Assembly (NCBI GenBank): GCA_016709545.1
Contig: JADJMO010000039.1
Location: 1 to 64,000, forward strand
DNA: 64,000 nucleotides
From: Myxococcales bacterium
Lineage (GTDB): Bacteria > Myxococcota_A > Polyangia > Polyangiales > JADJMO01
Direction of reading: 5' to 3'
The notes under the pieces were generated by a model that saw nothing but the letters and a program-made list of their open reading frames with translations, did not search any database and had not been told where the DNA came from. The number at the start of each line of letters is the position of its first letter. Position 1 is the first letter of the stretch. The translations under genes were made by a program, and so were the position numbers. This document shows positions 13,295-25,420 of this stretch, piece by piece.

Positions 13295-16200
13295 TCAGGC
13301 AGTAGAACGTCGGCTCGAACGAGCGATCCACTCCTTGGTCACGGAGAGGCAGCCGTTGTCAGCGATTTCCAGCACATCATCGATACGCCCAGCGATCGTC
13401 ATCGCGTCTTCAATGTGCTGGTCACTGGCGTCACCTGTGTCCGCCCGATCGCTAATTGGGTGTCCGTACTCGTTGCAGCCTGCCCAGCCTTTTGCTACGT
13501 CCTCCTTCGCCAACCAGTCTGGTCCACGCCGGGCCTGCACTTGGCAGTCTCACGTGCGAGACCACGTTGAGCATCGTCGTGCCTCGCTCCCCCAACGCGT
13601 CGAAGAAGCGGGCCTGAACGACTGCGTCGCGCCGCACCGCCACTTGCAGTGCATTCTCCAAGAAGAATGCCAGTAGACTATAGCGGGTCCGGCGCCTTGA
13701 GGGCAATCCAATCCGCAGACCGACCAAGGCGTCAATTGCAAGTTGTCTCAGGCGGTCAGGCAGCGCCGACGCATGTTTCGCGGCGTCCTCGCGGTAGCCT
13801 AACTCAGTCGGCCTAGCCTGCAGGTGCAGCTTCAGCAGCTCGGCGCGAAGCTCCACGGCGGAAGGGCGATCCTTCGGCGACCTGTGACGGGCAAGCGTGA
13901 GTGCGCTATCGAGTTCCGCGTCGAGTTTGCTCCCGTCACCCTTGCGCGGCAGTTCAAAGAGCATCTGTCCAAGCGCGTAGACGTCAGCCTTCGAGGTCCA
14001 GTCCTTGGGCGGAGGTAACCTCGGGTGGCACGTGACCAATCAGCGAACCCGCGCCAACCGACGACGCAAGCCCGAAGTCAATGAGCACAGGCTCAATCGC
14101 GGTGTCCTCGCGTGATCGCTCACTAAGATCCGAGAACGCCCGAAGTACTACATTGCGAGCCGCGATATCCCGGTGAACAACTTCAGCGGCTTCCAACGCT
14201 ACGAGCGCGCTAGCAAGGTGGAACCCGATCGTGACAATGGCCAGCGTGTCAAGCGGTTCGTTGCGGCTAACCTCAAGCAGAGTCTGGCCCGGAATACGAT
14301 CGTAGATGACGACACCCACGCGAGAATCGCTCTCGTCTAGCCCGGCCTCGACCAACTGCGGCAAGTGGCGATCACAATGCGACGCAGCTCTGCATCGCGC
14401 TCGAAAAATGGATCCGATACGTGAGAGGACCTTGACCTCCGACTGGAAGCGACGCAAAACAGTGAGATCAACCTCCGATTGTGAGGGCTCCGCGAGGCGA
14501 ACAAGGCGGACCGACACAGAAGTGTTGCGGCGGGGGTGCTTGGCGGCATAGACGCTGCCCTGGCTGCCCTCATCGCTCGCGCCATCCAAGACCGGCCTGC
14601 GGACTCTTCGAAGTCCAAGGCGAGCGGCCGACGCATGCACCTCCGCACCGAAGAGAACCTTGTTGTGTGCGCGCGCACGCAACGCATGCTCGAGCAGCGG
14701 TGTGCGAAAGCGGAACGAGCGAGCCGGATCCTGATCCAGCACTCCATCTTCAATCAACGTTTTGAAGCACTCCTCCACGCGCTGTGGATCTACCTCGACG
14801 GAGTTCTCACAAAGAGTTTTGATATACGAAGCGCAGGCCTGCGCCAGATCGTCTCGACGAACATCTTCCAAGCAGAGATACGAAAGCGCCGGCAACCGGG
14901 TAGCTGTCCTTGGGCTCCCAGACCTCCACCAGCACTGACTCGTTGAGGGCGTCGCGTAGGTACGACCAAGCGTCTTCGCGGCCCTCCTGAAGGTCGGCGA
15001 CCAAGCGCTGCACGGCCTGTTCAACGTCTGGTTCCAAGAAGAAGTTGCGTCTTCCACGGTCGCACCCTTCAGCAATAATACGATAAAGCATCTCGAACAG
15101 CCACAGGTTTGCTGTCTGACGCGCCAAGAGCGTTTGCGCGAGCACCGAACTGTGCAACCTTTTTGAGCCAACAGAAATTCCTGAGCTCCGGTCCGGTGGG
15201 AGCCGAAGCCTTGTAGGGCAATAGCGTTCGAAGTAAGTTGCTTCCAGCAAACCGCGCAAGCGAAGTAGTTCCGACAAAGCCAAAGAAGAGCGGCGCCATT
15301 TCGCTGGTACCAAGGCCCCACCAACCTTCGTTTCGGGCCTTGATAGCGTCTGCGATACCCAGGTGCTCTGCAAAGAACTGTTGAGCCTCATCAATCACGA
15401 TATAGACCGCGCGGAACCCCTTTTCCTTTGCGCGCCGGCGCACATTGTCGAAGCACTGTGGCTGCGGAACAGGCGGCATTGCGTCATCAAACACTAGCTG
15501 GTGACTGCAATCTAGAGCGTCGCACAGAAATCGAAGCGCATGCTCCCATACCTGCTTCGGACGGAGCTCCCGTCCGTTGAGAATATCACAGACGAGAACC
15601 TCTCCAGTCGCGCGCACCCTGGCCAGCGCTGCCCGAACCAGCGACGTCTTGCCGAATCGACGAAACCCCATCACGTAGAAGCCTCGCTGTGCCGCAGTGA
15701 TCTGGTCGGTCAATTGCTTCAGCTTGGTCTGCAGGCCGAATGGGTGTCGCTCCACGTCCTCAGGCGTCGGCTCCTGCGGCAAGTGAAACGCACTTGCGTT
15801 GGGCGCCTTGTCTGCCGCCACGTTCAAATCCCAGCTCATCTCGCTGACGCGGCCCATGGAGTAGCCTTCGTTGCGGACACCGAACGCCACGACGAGCGCC
15901 CCACCAAGCTTCCCATCAGCCACATTCTTGGCGTAGACGCGGGTCATATTAATCGGAATTAGTGCGTCGACCCTCGAGACGCCGCGTGGAACACGAACAC
16001 CAAAAGATCGCGCCTCGTCTCTCATCGCCGGCAAGAGTGAGTCTAGGAAGGCCCCTCCTACTTCAAGCCGGAGCTCGACGTCTTCCTTGGGCGCAGGGTC
16101 ATGAGTGAGCTGCACGAGGAAGCTGAACACGCCAGTAGGTAGACGCCGTGTCGGGCAACTGCAGCTCCACCTTCCGACGTCTGCCAGCGATCGCAAGCGC

Positions 16201-18235
16201 ATGGCCAATTGAGACAAGCGCCGGCGCCGGGACAGGCTGTCGTAGACCGGCCTGTGGAGGGTGAGCTTGCCTCAGCCCGCTTCAACGCGTCTAACACGTC
16301 CCGTCCGGCAATACCCTTGCGCAGAGGTTCCGGGAGCGAAGCCAATTGCGAGAGATCTGCCGCTACGGCCTCGGGCTCGCGAACAAGGGCTGCAACAAGG
16401 CGTTGCCCGCAAATCGTCGTGCATCGGTTCATACCAGATTGGGCTAGTAGCCACGACTTCCACCCGTTGGACCAATGTGTCATCGATAGCGGTTGCAAGC
16501 CGAAGCTCCTCCCCGTACGGGCTCGGGGATCCAAGAAGGAAGCGCTTCAATTTGCTGGTGTTGCCGTGAGGCCGTTTGCAGACTCTGAATGGCGAGGCGC
16601 AGTCGCTCGTGTGGCGGCAGGGCGGCCATATCCCGTGGACGCGGCAAAGCAGAGAGGTCTTTGACCTGCGCGCTCAGCTTGGGTAGCTCGTCGCGAACCT
16701 CGCTGAGCTTCGCAGTTGCTATTGGATCCTTGGCGAGCCGACATGCCGCGCCCAGAGCGCCCGTCGCTGTCGCAATCTCCCCGTCGAAGACCCAATGGGG
16801 CAGTTGATCGCGCAGGGTCAGTATCAGATCGAGCGCCAGGTGAAGCTCAGTCCAGGACAGGCCTAGATGAACGAGATCGCCAACCTCAAGGGGCTCTTGC
16901 GGATCGATACCGAGCTGCTTAGCCACCATCGCGACCTGATCACTCTGGGCGTCGATCGCCATCGGCGCGGGCAGCACAAGACCAAGCGCACTTACGGCCT
17001 CTCGCAGCGCACCGACGGCTTGGCGTGGAGGAGCTTTGCATAGGAGGTATGCGACCAAGGCCTCGCACAGCTCGCGGATCACCGGCCGCGCGCCACCGAG
17101 CGACAGTCGGTGCGCGATCAAGCTAAGCGAGATGTTGGTCGCGACGTCCCCCCCACTTCCCGCGGTTGATGTCGGTTCTCCACAAGCAGGCTGAGGCCTT
17201 GCGCGAGTTCTTCCAGGAGGGACGGCTTGACGGCTGTCTGCACCACCAGGTCTAGAGCGAGCGCATCTGTTGGTAGGCGTCCCGTCTCAAGCGCTGCGCG
17301 GAGGCGAGCTGCGCAGTCGGACTGCCCGTTCATGAGCATCGTCCATCGATGTTTGGAGCCGCCTGCGAACGGCCCTGCCCCAGGATCGTCGTCGGCAACT
17401 GGCACAAGTCCGCTCGCGCTGCAGATCGGCCACGTCGAACTCGAGGTCTTGCGGACCCAATGACGCACTCATGTACCACCAGAGCTCGGCCCGAATCGGC
17501 TCTGGGAGCGGCTGTGCTAGCAGACGCCGCGTCAGACTTAGGAACTCCTCCTGGTCAAGGAGGTCTTGGCCCGGGAGGTCGCCTGTGCAGTTCGAGAGTG
17601 CTGAAATGCAAAGGGCCTCGATCTTGGCGTTTGAATCGGTCAGCAGCGCCGGCCCTGACAGAATCAGCTGCACGATCTCCATCTCGCGCGCAAATGGTGC
17701 GAGCCAGATCGTCTCCAACTCGCGCGAGAGAGCGTCTGCGTGAGTACGCGCGCGAGGGTGGTAAGAGGACGAGGCGACGAACGTCGTGCGGCAACGTCGC
17801 CAGCTTGGCTGAGAGGGCTGAAGACACGACGGTTGTGGGCTCTTTGGCATGCGCCGCAGCGGCTGCCACGAGCGCGCTGCTGGCTTCAGGCTCAGCCATC
17901 TCCGCAGTGCGACAGCTCTGAGCGACCCCGTCGATCTGCGAGTCATAGTTCGGCGACTTTGGTTTCCCGACTTCCGGCTCCGAGCCCGCGTGTTCGGCGC
18001 TGGCTTCGGGCGGTGCAGGTGCGAGGTCTGGGAGCTCGCGAGAGCCTTCTTGAGGCATGAGCGAACGGAGGTCCGCCAGCAGGTGCGGAGTGTGTTTGGC
18101 GTTTCTCTCCCCCCACTCTACGAACGCACGCGCCCACATCGTGAGCGACTCTGGCGCCTGGTTCAACGAGCAGAACGCCTCACGAATCGCGCGACACTCA
18201 GAAGCGATCTCAGTCATCGACAGCGACGCAGACAT
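13295..18235 (-). CDS. Multidomain ATPase-protein kinase fusion, several frame breaks (could be two genes)
   Basis: The repaired protein is about 1,640 residues, read from ATG 18235. The first 600-700 residues are helical with no recognised family. A nucleotide-binding domain follows with Walker A GFRRFGKTSLVRAALARV (near 15650) and Walker B VYIVIDEAQQFF (near 15390), as in AAA/STAND-type NTPases. The C-terminal third is a protein kinase: glycine-rich loop EGSQGSVYAAKH, catalytic loop VVHRDIAARNVVL (near 14170), DFG as LIDFGLASS (near 14075), and lobe-C motif SKADVYALGQMLFEL. The catalytic loop has the HRDIAARN form usual in tyrosine kinases. The usual ATP-binding Lys of strand 3 is not obvious (SVRLVRL). 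Breaks are near 14000, 15200, 16150-16260, 16500, 17120, 17450 and 17740. A gene boundary near 16.2 kb cannot be excluded. The gene starts 2 bases after its upstream partner. Confidence 0.6.
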
Positions 18236-18237
18236 CG

Positions 18238-19111
18238 CTAACCAAAGCGCAAGACGTTCGGACTCCTGAAGGGGAGAGACAGCATATCGGAGACCAGCGC
18301 ATACAGGTCAACATTGCTGAAAGGCCTTGGCAGCTCGACAATATTATTCAGAATCGCGACCACCGGTTGCTGGCAGGTCCGCAGCGACGACTGCCGATCG
18401 CCAGCAAGCGCCCCAACCGCCTCCCGAGCTGGGCACGGCAAGCCCCTCAGCGCCAGAATCGCATCGGTCGCCTGCCACCACACGTCGTGGGTCATTGGCG
18501 TCGGCGCACAATCGAGAGCGCGTCGGCGAAGCGCAGCCGGAGCCTTGGCGAGGCGACGGGCAAGTTGGTCAAGGATCGTCGAGACCGGCGGCCGAATCAG
18601 CAGCATCGGTCGCGCATCAGCCTTGGCTGTTGTGGTCGAGGTTTGGCGCGCCGAGACCACTCTGGAGGTTGGGCTGGGCGTCGGCACTGTGCTTACCGCC
18701 GACTTCTCGCTCTGTGGCCTGAGTTGGCTGTGCCGTACGCACCAATGCCAATGAGTGGCTCAGGTCCGCGCTTCGCTTGCCGCTTCGCAGATGTGTGAGT
18801 TCGAGCTCTGCAGGATACGGAATGCTCCCAACCGTCGGGGGATTGGCGGGGTAGACTCGCTCAACTTCGAACTCGTCCGTCGCGTTCGCGCGGACCAGGA
18901 CGAGTGCAGTGAACCGGCTTCCGTACAGCCACAGTTTCTCGGCATTGCCGCTCGTCTGTGCGTGTCCAACGACTAGCTCGTGCCGCTCTCCCAAGAGATC
19001 ACGGAGCAGCATTGTGGCGAGCTGGCGACCGGGCGACACGCCAGCAATTCTGCCCAAGTCGACCTCAGCCGGCGCGGACAGTTTGACGTAGTGTTGAGGC
19101 CGGTCGTTCAT
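18238..19111 (-). CDS. Unknown protein coupled to the ATPase-kinase gene, one frame break
   Basis: About 290 residues from ATG 19111 (MNDRPQHYVKLSAPAEVDLG). The first half is a mixed alpha/beta domain (HELVVGHAQTSGNAEKLWLY, then RFTALVLVRANATDEFEVER). A break near 18640 shifts to a second frame that begins around ADARPMLLIRPPVSTILDQL and ends at 18238. Only two bases separate its stop from the start of the ATPase-kinase gene, so the two form an operon. It lies about 190 bases downstream of the druE stop on the same strand, so it may be read through from the Druantia genes or have its own promoter. No family recognised; a substrate or regulator of the kinase is one possibility. Confidence 0.5.
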
Positions 19112-19304
19112 GAGGGCTCCGCTGCGTACGCGGCCGCCTCTGGTGGCCGTGAGCCTACGGCCAAGGACCCACTGACGCCTGCACGTTGGAGGGAGCCTAC
19201 TGCCGTCGATAAGATGAGCAGAGCAGACCTCGCCTGAGATACCCCTGGTGGGGCCGACATTGTGGCTCGGCAACCGGCAACCCGTTCCTGAAACCATGAT
19301 GACC

Positions 19305-22300
19305 TCAAACCGCGCCGACATAGATCTTCGTGGGGAAGCTCGAGGTCGCTCGAAGTATGAAGCTCGCGCCAAGGATCGCGCGCGCCTGCTCAGCCGCTGC
19401 GCGCTCGAATCGATGCGCGTAGAACGAAGTCGGCTCGAGAAAGCCTAGACCTTGATCAAGCGAGATGTGGACTACCTTGCCGTCGGGCCAGCTCAGCCTG
19501 AGTTCGCGGTAGTGCGCCATCTGTCGGGCGTCGGTTGAGACGAGCACTGACGCGTCGGCGACAATCGAACGTAGGACGCTCGTCAGTACGTCCTTGTGGT
19601 CTCGGGCGTCCTGCCAGTCGTGCTTCAACGAAGCCGGTGCGCCGCGGCTCGAGGGTGGCGGGGCTGCGACTTGAAGCGTCAGCTTGGTTGCTGCCGACAG
19701 CACTCCAAAGTCATCGCGAAGTGACCGCGCCAGTTCGTAGACGACGTGTAGTCAGAGGCGACCGGACGTAGCGATCGCGGTACTCGATAGCACTGAGAGG
19801 CGCTTTCCCAACGAAGCGCTCGCGCAGGAGTGGGAACTTTGTGGCGACAGCCTCGAAGAACCGGCGCCCAACAGTGTTGATTTCGACGTTGAGTTCGCTC
19901 CGCAGCTCGACAAGCGTTCGATCGTTCGGCGCAGCGCGTCTGAGCTGTGTCGGCTCGAGCTTGGTACCAGTGAGCGGCGTGCGGCCTCCAACAGTCGCGC
20001 GGATCGAGCGCTCCTGCTCGGACGCCGCCCCAGTCCTCCCCAGGCTCCAGCGAGTCCTGGCTGAAGACGCCGAATTGCTCAGTCTCTACGCCGTGCAGCA
20101 CCTCACAGGCCAGGTAGCCAATGCCGGCCTGTGGGGGCGTCGAGCATTCGCAGTTCGATGCCCGTCCCGTGCGCCCAGTCGGCCCAATCGTTGAGGACCC
20201 TCCACTCCATCGACGAGACGACCGACTTTGGCAAGAACACCCGAGTCAGACGCCCAGGCATGCTCACGAAGGACACCAGCGCCCGACCAAGCGCCCACGT
20301 ATGCCGGTCCCAGTCGCGCGCGTCTCCTCCAAGGTAGACGCGAACCTCGCTCGCCGACGTTCTGCCGGCTTCTCGGACGACCCCTGCCATGGTCTGCTGG
20401 AATGCAGGCCGACTCGCCTCGCCGAATAGGAACTGTTCCGGAGGCGGGGCAAGCGCATCGAGCAGCCTGTCTGTGAGATACGCAGAGCCCGCCTGGCGAT
20501 CGAGCTGCTCGATGTCGTGCTGGGTATCGAAGCGCAGCAGGCAGCCGTGGCATGCTCTATCGCAGTTGCGTGGACACGCCAGCACGGCCCGGGCGTCACG
20601 CAGGAGGGCGGCCAGATGAGGTGCGACCTGACCAACGCAGCCTGCGCCGCCACCAGCAGTGTCGTACAGCACGATGGTCGCACGCCCGTCTCCGACCTCG
20701 GACTTGTCGACGAAAGCCGACCAACCAACTTCACGCGCCTCAACCCCGAGCCTCCGCGCCACGGCTTCACGCAACGCGACGGCGATCGTCATGGCCGCAG
20801 TCAGATCGCTCAGGGGAGCGCCCGTCAGGGGGTCCGTCAGTTGGAGCTCGAAGACATCCGTCGTTTGCTCACCGCCGAGGCGCACGTTGCGCTGGATGGC
20901 GAACCGGGATTCGCCTCCGCCACAGGTTCCATCACCGCTGCCGCGTCCGCCGCGGAGCGGGCGGTGCAGCTCGAGTTCGCTCGGGACGCCGGTCTCGGAG
21001 GCCGGCCCGGTCTCGGCGAAGGCAGATCGCGTAACCGTTGTGTGCCACGCCCGCATTTCGTGGAAGAGCATCCCATCCGGGTCGTAGCGGTAGCGTCCGG
21101 CTTCAGGGTGCGGAAGCGGCTCCCCACGGCGCATTGGCTGCCGTGATCCAGGGGTCCTGCGCCGGAACAAATCGCTGCTGGGACACGTCGTTGTGCGGAC
21201 GACTGTAGAGGTCCACAGCAAAGCCTGCCGGTCTGAGATAGCGGAACTTGCGAACCGTGGGACTGGCGCAGCGGCGGCACGCTGACGGCATCGTCGGCGC
21301 GGTTCCGCGAGCACCACACGCATCACAGAAGTAGGCCCACCGAATGATCTGCGGTTCACTGATTCCTGGTTCGGCGGCATCTGCCAGTTCAGGGTGATGC
21401 CTGCCGAATCGTAGACCATCCCTGTTGATAACGACGCCGCTCCCAGGCGCGTATTCGCGAATGGCCATGGCAAGATCGCGCGACGGGAGGCTGTTCTTCC
21501 AGCCGAGCGAGTCATCACGCGAGTCGGGATTCTGTTCATCCTCCGCCAGCGTGCGGATGGCACGAAGCTCCTCAGCTGTCGTCGGATCGAACGCCACCAC
21601 ATCGATTGGAAATCCATAGGCCGGCAGGAAGCCTCCTGAGGCGAGCGCCTTCAGCAGATACTCACCTCGCGTGCGCCGCAGGGCGAGCATCACCGACGTC
21701 TGTTCAGGGGTGCGCCTTGCGTCAGTGCCGGGCACGCCTCCGACCTCGGCAAGCGCAGCGAGCAGCACCTGAGCTCCTCTAGCCACTCCTCGGCGACGGG
21801 CTGTAGCCGCACAGCTGTGTCGCCAAGCAGAACGCGAGGCTCGGTCATCGCCAGATTCGATCCGCGTACGAGGCGTCGGAGGCCATCGCCGAGGCTCGCA
21901 TCGTCGGGGGCGACCTCCACCAGCCAGGTCGAGAACTGTTCGGCCGGGGAGGCGCTGGTGCTCTCGCCTCGCTCAAAGAACCACGAGCACTTGAGCCGCA
22001 ACGCGTCGTTCGTCCGACCAGCCAGGAACGCTGCCAGCGCGAGCGAGGCAACATGGCGCATCACGATGCGGTCGCTGGTGAGCGAGACGGTCGGCACGTG
22101 GATCGGCGCCGTGAATGGCCAGAGCGGATCGCGAAATACGGCCTTCCATGAGGCGCGCTCTGGCATAGAGTGAGGCTTGCAGCGGCGGTCTCGCCCCGGC
22201 GACCGGCACGGCCCGCGCGCTGGAAGAAGTTCGCCGGACCCGGTGGAGCATTGTTCATCGCAACTGCAGAGATGCCTCCGATGTCCACGCCCATCTCCAT

Positions 22301-25300
22301 CGTCGTCGAGCAGCTCAGCACGTTCACTCGGCCTTCCCGAAGAGCTTCTCGAGTTCGCGCAAACGCGCGGGCTTCTGCTGCGCGGAGTGTTCGCCAACCT
22401 CCAAGTAGCTGGCTCCACTAGCGATTCGGTCGCTGAACTCGGTCCAGACGCCGCGTCCTCGCAGGTCTTGTACGACCTCGTCTTGCTCAAGCCAGTGCCG
22501 GAGTGTCTCCCTCTCGTCTGGAGTCTTGGCAAACGGAACGTGCAACGAGGGCATTGCCACAGGCGTGCAGTTTTGCTTCCCGCAGCCCATCGGTCGGTCT
22601 GGTAGGGCGAAACGCCTAGAAGCGTGGTGTCGAGAAGTCGCCGCGTTACTGGGCAGACCCAGGCCGTCCGAACCTTCGAGATGACCGTCTTGTCTTCGAA
22701 GTCGAAGACGAATCCATTCTCGTCGGCCCGAAGGTAGGCCGCAGCTGCTCCCAGGCAGTCTTGAGCAGCAAGTCGATCACACCGCGGTCCTCGCTCGACT
22801 GATCATCGAGCCTCAGCGCGCGAGCGAGGAGCTTCCCCATGCGCCCCAGGGGCCGACCCGGCCCAACGCTCGGCCAAGCGTAGACGCGATTCTTGACCTG
22901 CTGGCCACCCGGAGCGGCAATCCGCTTTGGCGCGATGCGCGTCCCCATCCAACGCAGGATGTCCTGCTCGATGGAGATGGCTGCATACGAGCGCACGACG
23001 AAGTCCATGCAGAGCTTCAGGAAGTCCTGCCAGTCCGTGAGGGCGAGGCTTCGCTGCCTCCATGCCGGGGGCGCGTCGGTGATTCTCCCGATGTGCGGAT
23101 ATTGAACAGCTGCGAGTCCGAGCGTCTCGAGCGAGTTCTGGCGCTTTGGGCGGCGAGCGAACTCCTCAGCAGGAACATTCGCGATCCGCGACGCCGAAAG
23201 GGTCGTCGCTAGATATCGCATGCGCTGGCTCTCCTCATCCAGGTGTGATGGTCGCCTGTTGCTCGAGTCGGACTCGCAAGTCCAACCACGCCACAGGTCT
23301 TCCGGCCAAGGGCGGCCTCCAACTCGACCTGCGCTTCAGCGGCGTCGTCCTTGAGCCCAACCACCTTGAATCGCTCGATCCGACCCCGAAGCTTCTCCAC
23401 TTCGGCCGGAGGTGCCACCGAACCCGCCCAGAGCGTGTGATAGATGTAGCTTGATGAGCCGCGTCCTTCGAACGGCAGCAGCCGTGGCTGCTCGCCGTCT
23501 GACTCGTCGGCCTGAGGAAGTTGTTCGAGCAGCGCCGGAATTGCGACGGAGAGGTAGAACGGCGCCCCCAGCCGCACGGGCCTGAATAGGTCGAGCTCGG
23601 TGGTCTCACGCTGCCCGCAACGGTGGCACCTGAGCCTCGCCTTCGGGCAGCGTCATCCGGAACACTGCCGTCCCGCTATGCACGATGCCGGTGCTCGGAT
23701 CCAGCCGAATCTCGGCCACATCATCATCCTCGCCGAGGAGCTGGACACGGGGTGGTCGCACCTGAACGAGCCGACGCTTCGCGACCGCCCCAGCAGCGTG
23801 GTCCACGTCGACGTCCGGGAGGTCTTCATCCTCGGCGTCCGCCTCTGCACCCAGCCAGCCGTCGATGGCACGCGCTTCGCGCCGATCGTCGACCTGCACC
23901 GCGGAGAGATGTTCGGCGCCGCACCCTTGGCAGAAGACGACCTCGAACACCCGAGCACCGCACTCGCAGGTCTCGCGGCGCTCGAAGTAGACCGCACCAA
24001 ACGTCCACGCTTGCGTGGACAAGTCTTGACCGCGTGAACCGCAGGCTGGGTTGGAGCAGGCCCAGAGCCCGCTCTGCGTGCGCAAGAAGAAGTGGCCACG
24101 CACCGGTAGCAGTGGCTCATCCTCATCCTCAGCCACCTTGCGGACAGCGTGTGCGGCAAGGTCCAGCAAAGCCAGTGAGTGGCCCGCGTCGCGCGAAGCC
24201 CTTGGTCTCCACCTTGTCCCGGCGACCTCGGCAACGACGCTGTTCTGCTGCGGCTGGCCCCCTTGGCCAGCAGGTCGCGAACGCGACGCACCCGCATTTG
24301 CGCTATCGCGTCGTACAGAGCCGCAGGCGAGGCCTGCCGCAGCTTCGACAGGTCGTGAGAAGCGGTGCCGGCTAAGTACTGCTCATCCAGCTCCGGCACG
24401 CGCCTCTTGCCGTCGACTACGACGATTCGCTTGGGGTCGACGCCGGCAAGGTCCGCCATGTAGCTGGCCAGTTGCGCCTGCGCCTGCGGCCCATCCCCGA
24501 TCGTTGCTGACGTTGCAATGAACCGACATCCTCCACTTGACCCCCGAAGGAGTGCAGGACTCGGCGTAGCAGCAAGGAGATCTCGCGGCCTGCGAACCGA
24601 CGTACGTGTGCGCCTCTCATCAAGCACAATCCAACGCAGCTTCCCCTTCGATTGCGCGAGGATGCCAAAGTGTCTTGCGCGCGAACGAGCATGAACTCGA
24701 GCATCACGTTGTTGGTGACGAGAATGGGCGGAGGCTCAGTGCGTAGGAGTTGCGAGAGAGCACTCTCGGAGCGCGGTGCTGATCCGCCGCAGGGACAGAG
24801 TTCGGTGTGACGCCATTGTAGAGACCGAACCGGACTCTTTCCCGCGAATCGCGAGGTCCAGGCGCGGAGCCGGTCTCGCTGGCTGTTGATAAGGGCGTTT
24901 AGGGGGTAGAGGAACAACGCCCGCACGCCCAGCAATGGTGCGTGTGCAACGCTGGCTTGTGTCACGAGGTCATTGAGGATCGGGACCAAGAAGCACTCGG
25001 TCTTTCCGCTGCCGGTTCCCGTGCTGACAACGACGGATTGCGGAGCGTCTTCCCGAAGGGCCTCCCACGCCTTCACCTGATGGATGTAGGGATGCCACGT
25101 GCGCTGAAACTGCTGGCTCAGCTCAGGACGCGAAGGCTTGTCCATCGCTGCGATCAGGTCGGGTGCAACAGGCGTCGCCCACGTGCATCGGGCTGTGAGA
25201 GGGTTTCCATCGTGGCCGCATGCGGCGGCCAGGCGGAACATCGCCCGAAGACGGATCGGCCAGAAACCCACCAGGCTCTCCGACCCCTCTCGAGGTGGCG

Positions 25301-25420
25301 TTGCAGATGCGCGAGCAGTGCCGAATTTGCGGGACCGACCTGGCTAACGGTCGCTCGGGCCGGCCGTGTGGCAAGCTCTCGTGCCAGCGCCGAGAAGAAG
25401 TCGGGAGGTAGAGATGACAT
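19305..25420 (-). CDS. druE: Giant DEAH-box helicase with DUF1998 domain, Druantia DruE, many frame breaks
   Basis: The repaired protein is about 2,035 residues, the size expected of DruE. It starts at ATG 25420, overlapping the druH stop as TGATG. Motifs in order: Walker A STGTGSGKTECFLVPI (near 25015); a region that reads as a DEAH box once a local indel is corrected (near 24620); FLYPLNALINSQRDRLRAW (near 24880); motif VI FFQRAGRAGRRGE (near 22200). The DUF1998 domain spans about 20500-20900, with zinc-ligand pattern CPRNCDRACHGCL. The C-terminus ends SFPTKIYVGAV at 19305. The stretch 19740-20010 is coding in a third minus-strand frame (ELNVEINTVGRRFFEAVATK). At least ten frame breaks interrupt it. 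DruE is the shared helicase of all Druantia types. Confidence rests on size, domain order and the DruH-like neighbour. Confidence 0.75.
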
